Source of the DNA: Candidatus Neomicrothrix sp. UBA4542
GTDB taxonomy: Bacteria; Actinomycetota; Acidimicrobiia; Acidimicrobiales; Poriferisodalaceae
DNA length: 55,870 nucleotides
Assembly: GCA_002388005.1 (NCBI GenBank)
Contig: DGLO01000021.1
Coordinates: forward strand, 1-55,870
Reading direction: 5' to 3'
Shown: positions 44,255 to 52,428 of the stretch, piece by piece
Numbering within the stretch: position 1 is the first letter of the stretch
Layout of the letters: each line of letters opens with the position of its first letter
The notes under the pieces: model-generated
Told to the model about the DNA's origin: nothing
The model's database searches: none
The model's input: the letters and a program-made list of their open reading frames with translations, nothing else
Position numbers and translations under genes: made by a program

Positions 44255-45718
44255 ATGGCCGACACCGTCATCCGTAACGCAACCATCATTGACGGTACAG
44301 GCGCCCCGCGATTCGGTGGCGACGTGTCAATCGAAGATGGGTATATAAGCGAAATCGGAGACATATCGACTTCTTCGACCGCACTTGAAGTTGATGGCAC
44401 AGACCTAGTACTAGCTCCTGGGTTCGTTGACGTACACACCCATGACGATGGAGCGTTATTGCAGCACCCGGACATGACCTTCAAGGTTTCGCAGGGATGC
44501 ACCAGCGTCGTTGTTGGGAACTGCGGATTCTCCGCCATCCCCGCGGTGGCAGGACAAAGCACCCTAGATCTTTCAGGAGTTGAGGCCGGATGGAGTGACC
44601 TAGACGGCTACCGGAGCGCCGTAGAAGGGTCGAATCCGGCGGTTAACGCGATGATGCTGGTAGGTCACAACACCGTGCGGACCTTGGAAATGAAAGGTGA
44701 ACGAAGAGCCCCAAACGACGACGAACTATCGCGGATGCGAGAACATGTCGAATTAGCTATGCAGCAAGGAGCCTGCGGCTTCTCCACCGGGCTGATATAT
44801 CGGCCAGGGCGATGGTCAGATACCGACGAAGTTCTCGACCTGACCAAAGCCGTCGCCCCATTCGGGGGAATCTACGCCACGCATATGCGTAACGAAAATG
44901 ACCACCTTTTGGAAGCGGTTGACGAAGCGCTTTACATCGGCGCTGAAGCCGGCGTAGCGGTACAGATCAGTCACCACAAAGCTGCGGGAAAGCGAAATTG
45001 GGGCAAAGTCACCGAATCATTGGCGAAAATCGATGCGGCCGTCGCATCCGGAGCGCAAGTGACTTTGGACGTCTACCCGTACACCGCCGGTAGCGGCCCG
45101 ATGGTCCAATACTTCGACATAAACAATCCCGATCCTGAACTCGCACAAGCGATTCAACTGGCCTCTTGTCCCGCGTTCCGACATTACGAAGGTCGCATGC
45201 TCACTGATATTGCGAGCGAACTCGGCATCACAGCACCTGAGGCTGTTCAACACGTCCTCACAGCACCCGACGGGAAGCAAACAATCTGCATCCAACACAT
45301 CATGGACGAAGGTGACGTCGTCACGAACCTGCGTCACGATCGAGTTATGGTCGGATCAGACGGGATTCCAGACCTAACTGGGCGACCTCACCCTCGGCTG
45401 TTCGGAACGTTTCCTAGAGTTCTCGGCCGCTACGTGCGCGAGCAAGCCGTGATCGATCTCGAGAGTGCGGTGCGGCGCATGACCTCGTTGTCATGTGACG
45501 TCCATGGATTACAAGATCGCGGCCGAGTCGCGGTCGGCAATTGGGCTGACCTAGTGCTTTTCGACCCTTTGACAGTTCTCGACATCGCAAGTTACGAAGA
45601 CCCAAAAAGAGAATCAGTCGGCGTTAACAACGTTTGGGTCAACGGCCAGATGGCCTTCGACAACGGACACCACACACGAGCGGGAGCAGGACGCGTCCTG
45701 CACTATCGACAGCACTAA
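44255..45718 (+). CDS. N-acyl-D-amino-acid deacylase-type amidohydrolase
   Basis: 487 residues of the amidohydrolase superfamily. DVHTHDDGAL (first metal His pair), ATHMRNE, QISHHKAAGK (bridging region and His) and VGSDGIPDLTGRPHPRLFGTFPRVL (metal Asp) match D-aminoacylases and dihydroorotase-like N-acyl-D-glutamate deacylases. The short beta sandwich at both ends (VIRNATIIDG, GNWADLVLFDP) is typical. Leaderless ATG: TAGGCT (44243-44248), six bases. Divergent from the GMC oxidoreductase gene. Substrate uncertain. Confidence 0.9.
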   Translation: MADTVIRNATIIDGTGAPRFGGDVSIEDGYISEIGDISTSSTALEVDGTDLVLAPGFVDVHTHDDGALLQHPDMTFKVSQGCTSVVVGNCGFSAIPAVAGQSTLDLSGVEAGWSDLDGYRSAVEGSNPAVNAMMLVGHNTVRTLEMKGERRAPNDDELSRMREHVELAMQQGACGFSTGLIYRPGRWSDTDEVLDLTKAVAPFGGIYATHMRNENDHLLEAVDEALYIGAEAGVAVQISHHKAAGKRNWGKVTESLAKIDAAVASGAQVTLDVYPYTAGSGPMVQYFDINNPDPELAQAIQLASCPAFRHYEGRMLTDIASELGITAPEAVQHVLTAPDGKQTICIQHIMDEGDVVTNLRHDRVMVGSDGIPDLTGRPHPRLFGTFPRVLGRYVREQAVIDLESAVRRMTSLSCDVHGLQDRGRVAVGNWADLVLFDPLTVLDIASYEDPKRESVGVNNVWVNGQMAFDNGHHTRAGAGRVLHYRQH

Positions 45719-45736
45719 ACCCAGCTAAGCCCCAGT

Positions 45737-45844
45737 GACAGGTATCCTGTCGACTGAGTGCGGTGCGGACTCTCACTTCAGTCCCCCACGCGACGTTACG
45801 GTCGCCACGAGGCGACCATCCAAGACGCCGACCCCTTCGGCGTC
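45737..45844 (+). promoter_or_regulatory. Structured leader with three perfect hairpins before the DEAD-box helicase
   Basis: Three separate stem-loops occur in 108 bases: GACAGG-TAT-CCTGTC (45737-45751), GGTCGCC-ACGA-GGCGACC (45800-45817) and GACGCCGA-CCCCT-TCGGCGTC (45824-45844). All arms pair perfectly. None is followed by a U-tract, so they do not look like terminators of the upstream amidohydrolase gene. The last ends 22 bases before the helicase GTG. A 5' leader controlled by temperature or by the helicase itself is a reasonable inference, as in cold-shock helicase genes. Confidence 0.5.
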
Positions 45845-45866
45845 TAGCAGTTGAAAGTTCGCCTAC

Positions 45867-47027
45867 GTGACAACGACCTTCGCCCAACTCGGCGTGCCCC
45901 AAGACCTCATAGATACCCTCGCCAAGCAAGGAATCGAATCACCCTTCGCAATACAAACTCTCGCGATCGGTGACGCGATGGCCGGTCGAGACGTCTGTGG
46001 CAAAGCGAAAACGGGATCTGGCAAAACCCTCGCGTTCAGCCTGCCCGCCATTGCGCACACTGAACGCCATCAACAGGGCAAACCCACAACCTTGGTGCTT
46101 ACCCCCACCCGCGAACTAGCCAACCAAATCGCTGGTGTGGTCGAACCCTTGGCCAAAGCGAGACAACTCCGTCCGATTGCGGTCTACGGCGGGACAAATA
46201 TCGACAAACAAATCGAAACTATCTCCAACGGCATAGACATCATCATCGCGACACCAGGACGCCTCATCGATTTGATCGACAGAACAGCAGTAGATGTAGC
46301 CGCAGTTCAACGAGTAGTCGTCGATGAGGCCGATCGAATGGCCGATATGGGGTTCTTGCCTCAAGTGGAATGGATACTTCGGCACATCAAAGCGAATCAC
46401 CAAACCATGCTGTTCTCTGCGACTCTCGACGGAGCCGTCGACACCGTTGTTAAACGACACCTCACAGATCCCGTGTTCCATGAAGTTTTTGAGCCTGAGG
46501 TGACCGTCAGTGAAATGGGTCATGTGTTCATGGCGGTGCACAAAATGAACCGGGTGCAGGTGGCTTCACGCATCATTGGTCAAGCGAGCAAAACCCTGCT
46601 CTTTACGAGAACAAAACGAGGAGCCGACCAGTTAGAACGCGAACTTCGATCCGAAGGAGTAAAAGCGGCAGCTATCCACGGTGATTTGCGTCAGACCCAA
46701 CGCGAAAAAGCGCTCAATGACTTCAGCAAAGGAAAACTCAAAGCACTAGTTGCTACAGATGTTGCGGCTCGAGGCCTCCACGTTGACGACGTGGGAGTCG
46801 TCATCCATTACAACCCCCCTGAAGACCATAAAACCTATTTGCATCGGTCAGGTCGAACAGCTCGGGCTGGCGCCACCGGAACAGCAGTCACCATGTTCCT
46901 GTGGGATGAAGAACTACAAGTACGGCAACTTCAACGGCGGTTAGGACTGAAACTCCCGCTCCACGAAGTTTTTTCCAATGACGCTCGACTAGATGACCTT
47001 CCAGCGTGGGTACGCCAACAGAACTGA
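45867..47027 (+). CDS. DEAD-box ATP-dependent RNA helicase
   Basis: 386 residues, nearly the bare helicase core. Q motif region GIESPFAIQTLAI, motif I AKTGSGKT (AQTGSGKT in most), TPTRELA (Ia), TPGRL (Ib), VDEADRMADMGF (II), SATL (III), HGDLRQTQREKAL, VATDVAARGLHVDDV (V) and HRSGRTARAG (VI) are complete. It should unwind or remodel RNA, for instance in ribosome assembly or cold adaptation. No long basic C-terminal tail is present. The GTG at 45867 follows a structured leader. Its end overlaps the methyltransferase gene by 22 bases. Confidence 0.93.
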   Translation: MTTTFAQLGVPQDLIDTLAKQGIESPFAIQTLAIGDAMAGRDVCGKAKTGSGKTLAFSLPAIAHTERHQQGKPTTLVLTPTRELANQIAGVVEPLAKARQLRPIAVYGGTNIDKQIETISNGIDIIIATPGRLIDLIDRTAVDVAAVQRVVVDEADRMADMGFLPQVEWILRHIKANHQTMLFSATLDGAVDTVVKRHLTDPVFHEVFEPEVTVSEMGHVFMAVHKMNRVQVASRIIGQASKTLLFTRTKRGADQLERELRSEGVKAAAIHGDLRQTQREKALNDFSKGKLKALVATDVAARGLHVDDVGVVIHYNPPEDHKTYLHRSGRTARAGATGTAVTMFLWDEELQVRQLQRRLGLKLPLHEVFSNDARLDDLPAWVRQQN

Positions 47028-48649
47028 CACCTGACCTGTCCGGTCTTCCCTCGCCGGTAGCGGCAGCCGCCAAAGCGGTCGCTCAACGGATACAACAGGG
47101 CGGTACCGGCGAGGAGCTCATCAGCGAATTGGTCGACCTCGGCCGTCTCCGCGAAGAAGAACTCACAGACCATCGAGCAAGCGGCGCGGTCTTCACGCCG
47201 TACGCGGTTGCAGAAGAACTCGTCGAACGAGTGGCTATTGGGCCAGGAGACACAGTGTGTGATCCTTCAGTTGGTCCCGGCGTCTTCCTTCTAGCTGCCG
47301 CGGAACGAAAGTATCGTCACGGAGAATCGGTCCCTTCGATCGCTCGGAACTTGAGAGGCATTGACATCGATCCGGTAAGCGTGGCCGTTGCCCGATGCAC
47401 CCTGCAGTTGTGGGCAGCGTGGCGCGGCGGCTATTGGTCGCCGATGGAGTCCATTGTTGAAGGAGACGGGCTCTTAGAGACACCCCAAGAATGGTTCGGA
47501 AATTGCGACGCAGTGATAGGAAATCCGCCGTTCCTCGGTCAATTCAAATCTGATACAGCTCGCAACAAACATCGATCCGGACTTCTCAAGGAACGATTCA
47601 GCCACCGATACACCGGCTACATCGATGAAAGCATGCTATTTGTCCTCCTTGGAGTGGAACTGAGTCACAAGAACAGTCGAATCGCGTTAATCGTCCCCAC
47701 CTCAGTTCTTGGTTCGGAATCGAGTCGAGCGGCAAGAGAGTGGATTGACCAGACGGCGCCCCTAAAAGCAATCTGGCTCGGTGGCCGATCGATATTTGAT
47801 GCGGTCAACGTTGACGTATCTGCACCAATACTTGGCGGTTCTCGGAGTAGCCAATGTGAAGTGCTTCGATACGGATCTAAGCAGCCGCTGCAATTCACGG
47901 CACCACCAATCGGCCAATGGGCTGCGCTCCTCGCGGCCGCAAATGGGACACCGCAAGTGCAACTCGCCAGTCAACACAATCTCAGCGACATTTCTGAGGT
48001 TTCCGCTGACTTTAGAGATGCTTACTATTGGTTGGCTAAGAGAGTCACAGAGGGACAAATAGGCGACTGTCGCCATCAACTTGCCACCGTCGGACTCATC
48101 GATCCGTTCGAATTTATGCACGGCAACGTCGAGGTCAAATTCGCGAAACAGCGTTTTCAACGTCCGGTTGTTGAAATCGAAGATCAGCCCCCTCAACCAC
48201 TTCGCAATTGGCTTCAGCGTCGCTTAACTCCGAAGCTGCTGGTAGCGAGCCAAACCCGCGTCGTTGAGTGCTACGCCGACCAGCACGGGGATGTCCTTCC
48301 GTCAACGCCACTGATCACGATTACTCCCCGCGACCCGTCGCGCCTTTGGCACTTGTTGGCCGCGGTAGGTTCCCCCGCTGCATCAGCGTGGGCTGTCTCG
48401 GCCTCGGCAGGCACCGGGCTGAGTCAAGGAACTGTGCGATTACGTGCATCGCTTCTAGCAGAATTGCCGCTACCTATGTCCTCGAAACTATGGGATGAAG
48501 GCGCGAAACTGGCACGTCAGATCCAATCTGGTGACAGAACTCACGAAACAATGGTGCGGTTCGGTGAAACGATGAATAAGGCATATAAGACGCCGTCAGA
48601 AGGGCTCCTCGGTTGGTGGATTTCGCGTATTCAAAAAAAACGCCCTTGA
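47006..48649 (+). CDS. Orphan N6-adenine-type DNA methyltransferase (gamma class, Eco57I-like)
   Basis: 547 residues. An N-terminal helical part ends in ASGAVFTPYAVAEELV, the usual start of type II gamma methylases. The SAM motif is CDPSVGPGVFL (85-95), the catalytic motif IV is NPPF (173-176), and the C-terminal 250 residues would hold target recognition (ending GLSQGTVRLRASLLAELPLP, as in type IIG/IIL enzymes). No nuclease motif is seen in it, and no restriction gene lies within the flanking genes, so it is a solitary methylase, possibly regulatory. The GTG start overlaps the helicase gene; no ribosome site is clear. Confidence 0.88.
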   Translation: MGTPTELTPDLSGLPSPVAAAAKAVAQRIQQGGTGEELISELVDLGRLREEELTDHRASGAVFTPYAVAEELVERVAIGPGDTVCDPSVGPGVFLLAAAERKYRHGESVPSIARNLRGIDIDPVSVAVARCTLQLWAAWRGGYWSPMESIVEGDGLLETPQEWFGNCDAVIGNPPFLGQFKSDTARNKHRSGLLKERFSHRYTGYIDESMLFVLLGVELSHKNSRIALIVPTSVLGSESSRAAREWIDQTAPLKAIWLGGRSIFDAVNVDVSAPILGGSRSSQCEVLRYGSKQPLQFTAPPIGQWAALLAAANGTPQVQLASQHNLSDISEVSADFRDAYYWLAKRVTEGQIGDCRHQLATVGLIDPFEFMHGNVEVKFAKQRFQRPVVEIEDQPPQPLRNWLQRRLTPKLLVASQTRVVECYADQHGDVLPSTPLITITPRDPSRLWHLLAAVGSPAASAWAVSASAGTGLSQGTVRLRASLLAELPLPMSSKLWDEGAKLARQIQSGDRTHETMVRFGETMNKAYKTPSEGLLGWWISRIQKKRP

Positions 48650-48699
48650 CCTCGCAGGTAGCTGCTCCGGTAGCCTTTTAGATCAGCCCAGGAGCCGAC

Positions 48700-49902
48700 G
48701 TGTCCGAAGTACCCGAAACACAACGAAGTTCTCCCACGGAACCTCCTCCCGCGTCTGGCGCCTGGTTCGAATACATGTCTTCTGGGGACCGCCGGTTTTT
48801 CGAGTTGTCGCCAAAACGTGCGTATGTACTTGAGGGAGGAGGCGAAATTGTAGCGCCGCAAATTGCTTACGAGACGTGGGGCAACCTTGACGCCGCGGCC
48901 GGCAACGCGGTCTTGGTGTGCCATGCGCTTACCGGTGACGCTCACGCCTATGGAGACGCGGGCCCAGGTCAATCCACACCTGGCTGGTGGAACGATTTTG
49001 TTGGACCGGGAAGACCGCTAGACACCGACCGGTATTTCGTGGTGTGCGCGAATGTTCTTGGTGGGTGTCAGGGAACCACGGGCCCAGCATCCATTAACGC
49101 GGCCACAGGGCGACGATGGGGCGGCGACTTCCCCATCGTGACCGTGCGCGACGTCGTCCGATCACAAAGAGCCCTCGCCCAACATCTGGGAGTCCAAAGG
49201 TGGATGGCGGTCGTTGGGGGATCGATGGGGGGTATGCAGGCGCTCGAATGGGCGGTCAGCTACCCAGATCGGTGCGGTTCGTTGGTTATTGTCGCTTCGA
49301 CCGCTGCTGCGTCGGCCCAACAAATCGCGTGGAGTCAGGTCGGCCGTCAGGCAATTCTCGACGATCCCGGATACCGAGGCGGCCACTACTACGACGCGGC
49401 ACCGGGAGAGGGCCCGCATCTCGGATTGGCGAACGCGCGACGAATAGCGATGATCCACTATCGCAGTGGTGAAGAGTTTGATCGACGATTCGACCGGCAC
49501 AGCAACGATCCCGTAGAGCCATTCCGGCTTGAACACCGTTTCGATATCGAGAGCTACCTTGATTATCAGGCAGAAAAAATACAATGGAGATTTGACGCAA
49601 ACACTTATCTCGTCCTCAACAAAATGATGGATCTACATGACATCGGTCGAGGACGAGGAGGAGTAGATCAGGCTCTACATAGAGTTACGTGCCCCAGCTT
49701 GCTTATGAGCGTTCGAACCGACTTCCTATATCCGAGATATCAGCAAATGCGCATCGTTGACACCCTCCGTGGTCGAGTCCCTGTCGAGCACATTGACATC
49801 GACAGCGACAACGGTCACGACGGTTTCCTCACCGAACCTGAACAGTCGGGCCTCCCTATGGGTGACTTCGTCGAGAAGATAGCCAAAGGGTCAATCAACT
49901 GA
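48700..49902 (+). CDS. metX: Homoserine O-acyltransferase (MetX)
   Basis: 400 residues, alpha/beta hydrolase fold. VLVCHALTGDAHAYG, VVCANVLGGCQGTTGPAS, the nucleophile Ser175 in GGSMGGMQALEW and the Asp/His end (DSDNGHDGFLTE) are MetX signatures. It acylates homoserine in methionine synthesis; acetyl is more likely than succinyl in this group, but acyl choice depends on a few residues I did not resolve. An AGGAG site precedes the GTG, and a TAGCCT -10 box lies further upstream. metY is not adjacent. Confidence 0.93.
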   Translation: MSEVPETQRSSPTEPPPASGAWFEYMSSGDRRFFELSPKRAYVLEGGGEIVAPQIAYETWGNLDAAAGNAVLVCHALTGDAHAYGDAGPGQSTPGWWNDFVGPGRPLDTDRYFVVCANVLGGCQGTTGPASINAATGRRWGGDFPIVTVRDVVRSQRALAQHLGVQRWMAVVGGSMGGMQALEWAVSYPDRCGSLVIVASTAAASAQQIAWSQVGRQAILDDPGYRGGHYYDAAPGEGPHLGLANARRIAMIHYRSGEEFDRRFDRHSNDPVEPFRLEHRFDIESYLDYQAEKIQWRFDANTYLVLNKMMDLHDIGRGRGGVDQALHRVTCPSLLMSVRTDFLYPRYQQMRIVDTLRGRVPVEHIDIDSDNGHDGFLTEPEQSGLPMGDFVEKIAKGSIN

Positions 49903-49912
49903 TTTCGATCAG
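49899..49912. terminator. UUCG-loop hairpin between convergent metX and aldo/keto reductase
   Basis: CTGAT-TTCG-ATCAG forms a five-base stem with a stable tetraloop spanning the metX stop codon, in the 14-bp gap before the convergent gene's stop. It lacks a U-run. A short bidirectional end signal is possible. Confidence 0.3.
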
Positions 49913-49916
49913 CGCA

Positions 49917-50870
49917 TCAACTACTGGGTGATCGTGGTTCAGAGTTGGACAAGATGTCGGCGACTTCATCGAGTTCAGCATCAGTCAACTGCCACCCCGA
50001 GGCAAGAGAGTTAGCAAACACCTGATCGGCGCTCGTGGCGCCTGCAATTACGCTCGGTATTTCGGATCTTGTCAACAGCCACGAAAAAGCAAGCTCAAGC
50101 AGCGTTCTATCAATACGCCTCAACCAGTCGGTGAGCCGGTCGACTATCGATAATTTGTCATCGTTGATGAACAGATTGACACGGTCCTGGGGCCACTCGG
50201 AAAGTCGAGTACCCGGTTGCGGACCCTCAACACCCACCTTGCCTGTGAGAAGTCCAGACTCAAGTGGAAAGAACGGTAAGAACGCGATGTCGCGTTCATT
50301 GCAGACCGCGAATACTTCAGCCTCGGGTTCCCGGTGAAGAAGCGAGTAACGATTCTGCACAGTCCTATACGGCGTTAGCGATTCCCGTTTCGCGACATCG
50401 GCGGCAGAATCGAGCCGTTCGGCGTCGTAGTTCGAACACCCGATTTCTCTGACTTTTCCGGCTATAACCAACTCATGTAATGCCTCAAGAGTTTCTCGTT
50501 CTGGGACTTCGATATCGGGGGTGTGTAACTGAAATAAGTCGATCCAGTCAGTATCAAGCCGCCGCAAGCTTCGATCCACAGAAATTCTGACCCACTCGGC
50601 GCTTCCGCCAGTCAAGCCAGGGTCCATGTCACGCAATCCGAATTTCGTGGCGACGACTATCTGATCGCGGTGGCCCTTCATGGCTTGACCGAGCATCTCT
50701 TCGGAGGCTCCTGAACCGTACACATCAGCTGTGTCGAAAAAATTGATGCCGGAGTCTAAGCAGGCAGCAAAAACTTCGTTCGTGGCTTCTTGATCGATCC
50801 GAGTGCCGAAATTATTGCAACCAAGACCGACCTCAGACACTTGGAGTTCGCCGATACGTCGATGTTGCAC
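49917..50870 (-). CDS. Aldo/keto reductase
   Basis: 317 residues, TIM-barrel AKR. FDTADVYGSGASEEMLG (catalytic Asp and Tyr), VVATKFG (Lys), DLFQLHTPD (His) and GCSNYDAERL are the family's active-site segments. NADPH-dependent reduction of an aldehyde or ketone is expected. The GTG start is leaderless: TATGAT (50877-50882), six bases. It is divergent from the Fpg-like gene with intertwined promoters. Confidence 0.9.
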   Translation of the reverse strand: MQHRRIGELQVSEVGLGCNNFGTRIDQEATNEVFAACLDSGINFFDTADVYGSGASEEMLGQAMKGHRDQIVVATKFGLRDMDPGLTGGSAEWVRISVDRSLRRLDTDWIDLFQLHTPDIEVPERETLEALHELVIAGKVREIGCSNYDAERLDSAADVAKRESLTPYRTVQNRYSLLHREPEAEVFAVCNERDIAFLPFFPLESGLLTGKVGVEGPQPGTRLSEWPQDRVNLFINDDKLSIVDRLTDWLRRIDRTLLELAFSWLLTRSEIPSVIAGATSADQVFANSLASGWQLTDAELDEVADILSNSEPRSPSS

Positions 50871-50876
50871 GACCGG

Positions 50877-50902
50877 ATCATAGAAGCGTCTGCCACTACC
50901 TT
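50877..50902. promoter_or_regulatory. Overlapping divergent promoters of the aldo/keto reductase and Fpg genes
   Basis: Minus-strand TATGAT (50877-50882) and plus-strand TACCTT (50897-50902) each lie six bases before a GTG start. Only 14 bases separate the two -10 boxes, so each promoter's -35 zone falls over or near the other's -10 box. RNA polymerase could hardly occupy both at once, so the two genes may be expressed in competition. Confidence 0.55.
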
Positions 50903-50908
50903 CATTAC

Positions 50909-51688
50909 GTGCCCGAATTGATCGAAGTTGAGATGTACCTGAAATCGGCTACACGCACTGTCGGGCGCACAGTTTCCTCGGTAGCTCTACCTGATCCGCA
51001 GTACCTAAAAGGGGAACCAGGGTTAGACGCCCTGCAGTCGTCGACCCACAACCAGAATCTGAAACAAGTACGACGTATCGGCAAGCTGTTGATACTCGAA
51101 GTAGGCAACATCTCGCTTGGGTTGCGTTTCGGCATGACAGGTCGCCTGATCATCGACGGGGAAAGTCCCGTCGAACGCCTGCTCTACACAACTGCGAAAG
51201 TTGATCAGGATCACATTCGATTCGTCATGAACTTCACCCAAGGTGGCGAGTTAGCAGTAGTGGATCCGAGACGGTTTGGCAGCGTTGAATTGGAACCGAA
51301 CGAAACCGTTTTAGGTGCCGATGCCGCCAAGATCTCACCTCAGGAACTTGGCGCTGCACTCAACAACAGCAAAGCTGCCCTCAAAGCAGTGTTACTTAAT
51401 CAACAAAAGGTTGCTGGCCTAGGAAACCTATTGTGCGATGAAATCCTATGGAGAGCAGGCCTCGACCCTCGTAGACCGTCGCGCTCTGTAAGAAAGCCCG
51501 AACTCGGAGTTCTCGCAGCAGCTATTCAAGACACTATTAAGGAACTCACCCGACGAGGCGGTTCCCACATGGGAGACATCCAACAGGAGCGCCATCAGTC
51601 GGGAATCTGCCCCAAAGATGGGGGACAACTTCAGCGCTGCACATTGGGAGGTCGAACAACTTGGTGGTGTCCTGAACACCAGCATTGA
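50909..51688 (+). CDS. Fpg/Nei-family DNA glycosylase with altered zinc finger
   Basis: 259 residues. The N-terminus after Met is PELIEVE (PELPEVE is usual), with catalytic Pro and Glu kept. Lys59 in RIGKLL, GMTGRL and DPRRFG match the lyase core, and VAGLGNLLCDEILWRAGL is the H2TH helix. The C-terminal finger has Cys234-x2-Asp237 and Cys254-x2-His257 instead of four Cys, with Cys244 between as a possible replacement; GGRTTWWC keeps the finger loop Arg. It should remove oxidised bases (8-oxoG or oxidised pyrimidines) and nick DNA. Leaderless GTG start behind TACCTT. Confidence 0.87.
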   Translation: MPELIEVEMYLKSATRTVGRTVSSVALPDPQYLKGEPGLDALQSSTHNQNLKQVRRIGKLLILEVGNISLGLRFGMTGRLIIDGESPVERLLYTTAKVDQDHIRFVMNFTQGGELAVVDPRRFGSVELEPNETVLGADAAKISPQELGAALNNSKAALKAVLLNQQKVAGLGNLLCDEILWRAGLDPRRPSRSVRKPELGVLAAAIQDTIKELTRRGGSHMGDIQQERHQSGICPKDGGQLQRCTLGGRTTWWCPEHQH

Positions 51689-51711
51689 ACGCGGATAGCT
51701 ACGCTGCTCTC

Positions 51712-52005
51712 GTGCTACAGATCCAACTGCTATCTCAGCAGTCGCAAAGCGCAGTGGGCACTGGAGCCCAAAAGTGGTGGCTTCTCGTAGCCGGGCTCTT
51801 CCTACTCTCACTCTGTTTCCTTGGCGCATTTGTCAAGATGTGGCGCAAGACGCTGCCCCCAGCTCGTCAACCGTATATCGCTCCGGACATACCCAAACCC
51901 GCCCAACTCATCGAGGAACCAGCGACAGATAATGGAACTCCAGAACCAGAACCCGGGCTAGGTTCAGGTCATGGCCGAAGGACTCAACCCCCAAGAAATG
52001 ATTGA
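51712..52005 (+). CDS. Small single-pass membrane protein, unknown function
   Basis: 97 residues from GTG 51712, chosen because TACGCT (51700-51705) lies six bases upstream; the frame is open back to a TTG at 51685 that overlaps the fpg stop (TTGA). A Gln/Ser-rich N-terminus is followed by one hydrophobic helix (WWLLVAGLFLLSLCFLGAFV), a basic stop-transfer KMWRK and a Pro/Glu-rich cytoplasmic tail. No family recognised. The last 35 bases overlap the next small gene. Confidence 0.6.
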   Translation: MLQIQLLSQQSQSAVGTGAQKWWLLVAGLFLLSLCFLGAFVKMWRKTLPPARQPYIAPDIPKPAQLIEEPATDNGTPEPEPGLGSGHGRRTQPPRND

Positions 52006-52192
52006 TCGCTTCCGAGAGCGAGCTGAAGCAGTACAAAAGCGCAATCTCCCCGCCGTAGGAGGGGAGGAACGTCGCTTGTTTATCGAACAAGCCGAACGAG
52101 ACTTCATGGATTTCGCCATCATCGCGGACGCCTCAGCCGCGATTGACGACGGAGTCCTAACGCTAACAATTGATCTCCGCTCAAAAAACTGA
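51971..52192 (+). CDS. Small soluble protein, unknown function
   Basis: 73 residues: an amphipathic helical half rich in Glu and Arg (MIDRFRERAEAVQKRN, GGEERRLFIEQAERDFMDF) and a short sheet-like end (AAIDDGVLTLTIDL). TAGGTT (51959-51964) is six bases before the ATG, inside the preceding ORF, supporting an independent leaderless start. Coding character is good. No homologue is recalled with confidence. Confidence 0.65.
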   Translation: MAEGLNPQEMIDRFRERAEAVQKRNLPAVGGEERRLFIEQAERDFMDFAIIADASAAIDDGVLTLTIDLRSKN

Positions 52193-52218
52193 TCCAGCCT
52201 GCTAACTGTTGTGGGCTG

Positions 52219-52246
52219 TTGAGCATGACGTCAGGCTTGGTACAGT
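52219..52246 (+). promoter_or_regulatory. Promoter of the tRNA-Gly gene
   Basis: TTGAGC (52219-52224) and TACAGT (52241-52246) with a 16-base spacer precede the tRNA, whose 5' end is 11 bases after the -10 box. It has the same TANNNT -10 form as the protein genes. Confidence 0.6.
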
Positions 52247-52257
52247 GACGCATTCCC

Positions 52258-52334
52258 GCGGATGTAGCTCAGTTGGCTAGAGCGCAACCTTGCCAAGGTT
52301 GAGGTCGCCGGTTCGAACCCGGTCATCCGCTCCA
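52258..52334 (+). tRNA. tRNA-Gly (anticodon GCC)
   Basis: A cloverleaf folds cleanly: acceptor GCGGATG / CATCCGC, D arm GCTC/GAGC, anticodon stem CAACC/GGTTG with loop TTGCCAA (GCC), T arm with TTCGAAC, discriminator T and an encoded CCA. It reads GGC/GGU codons. It is the only RNA gene seen in the window, with its own promoter and terminator. Confidence 0.97.
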
Positions 52335-52337
52335 CAA

Positions 52338-52380
52338 CAATTGCCCCCAACCGGACAGGTTCGGGGGCAATTGAAGTTTT
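52338..52380 (+). terminator. Rho-independent terminator after the tRNA
   Basis: An 11-base perfect stem CAATTGCCCCC / GGGGGCAATTG (52338-52348 with 52363-52373), the loop itself holding an AACC/GGTT pair, is followed by AAGTTTT. It ends transcription of tRNA-Gly. Confidence 0.9.
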
Positions 52381-52428
52381 GACCAATCGCGGATCCAAAA
52401 AAACGTGATGGACCATGTAGTGTCGTCA

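Noticed and set aside
45867..48649. Helicase plus methyltransferase as an anti-phage defence system
   Set aside because: The helicase is an ordinary RNA DEAD-box core, and no nuclease, sensor or other defence gene is present.
52231..52416. 61-codon minus-strand ORF containing the phrase MTGFEPATST over the tRNA
   Set aside because: It is the antisense of tRNA-Gly and its terminator; this peptide is a well-known spurious prediction over tRNA genes.
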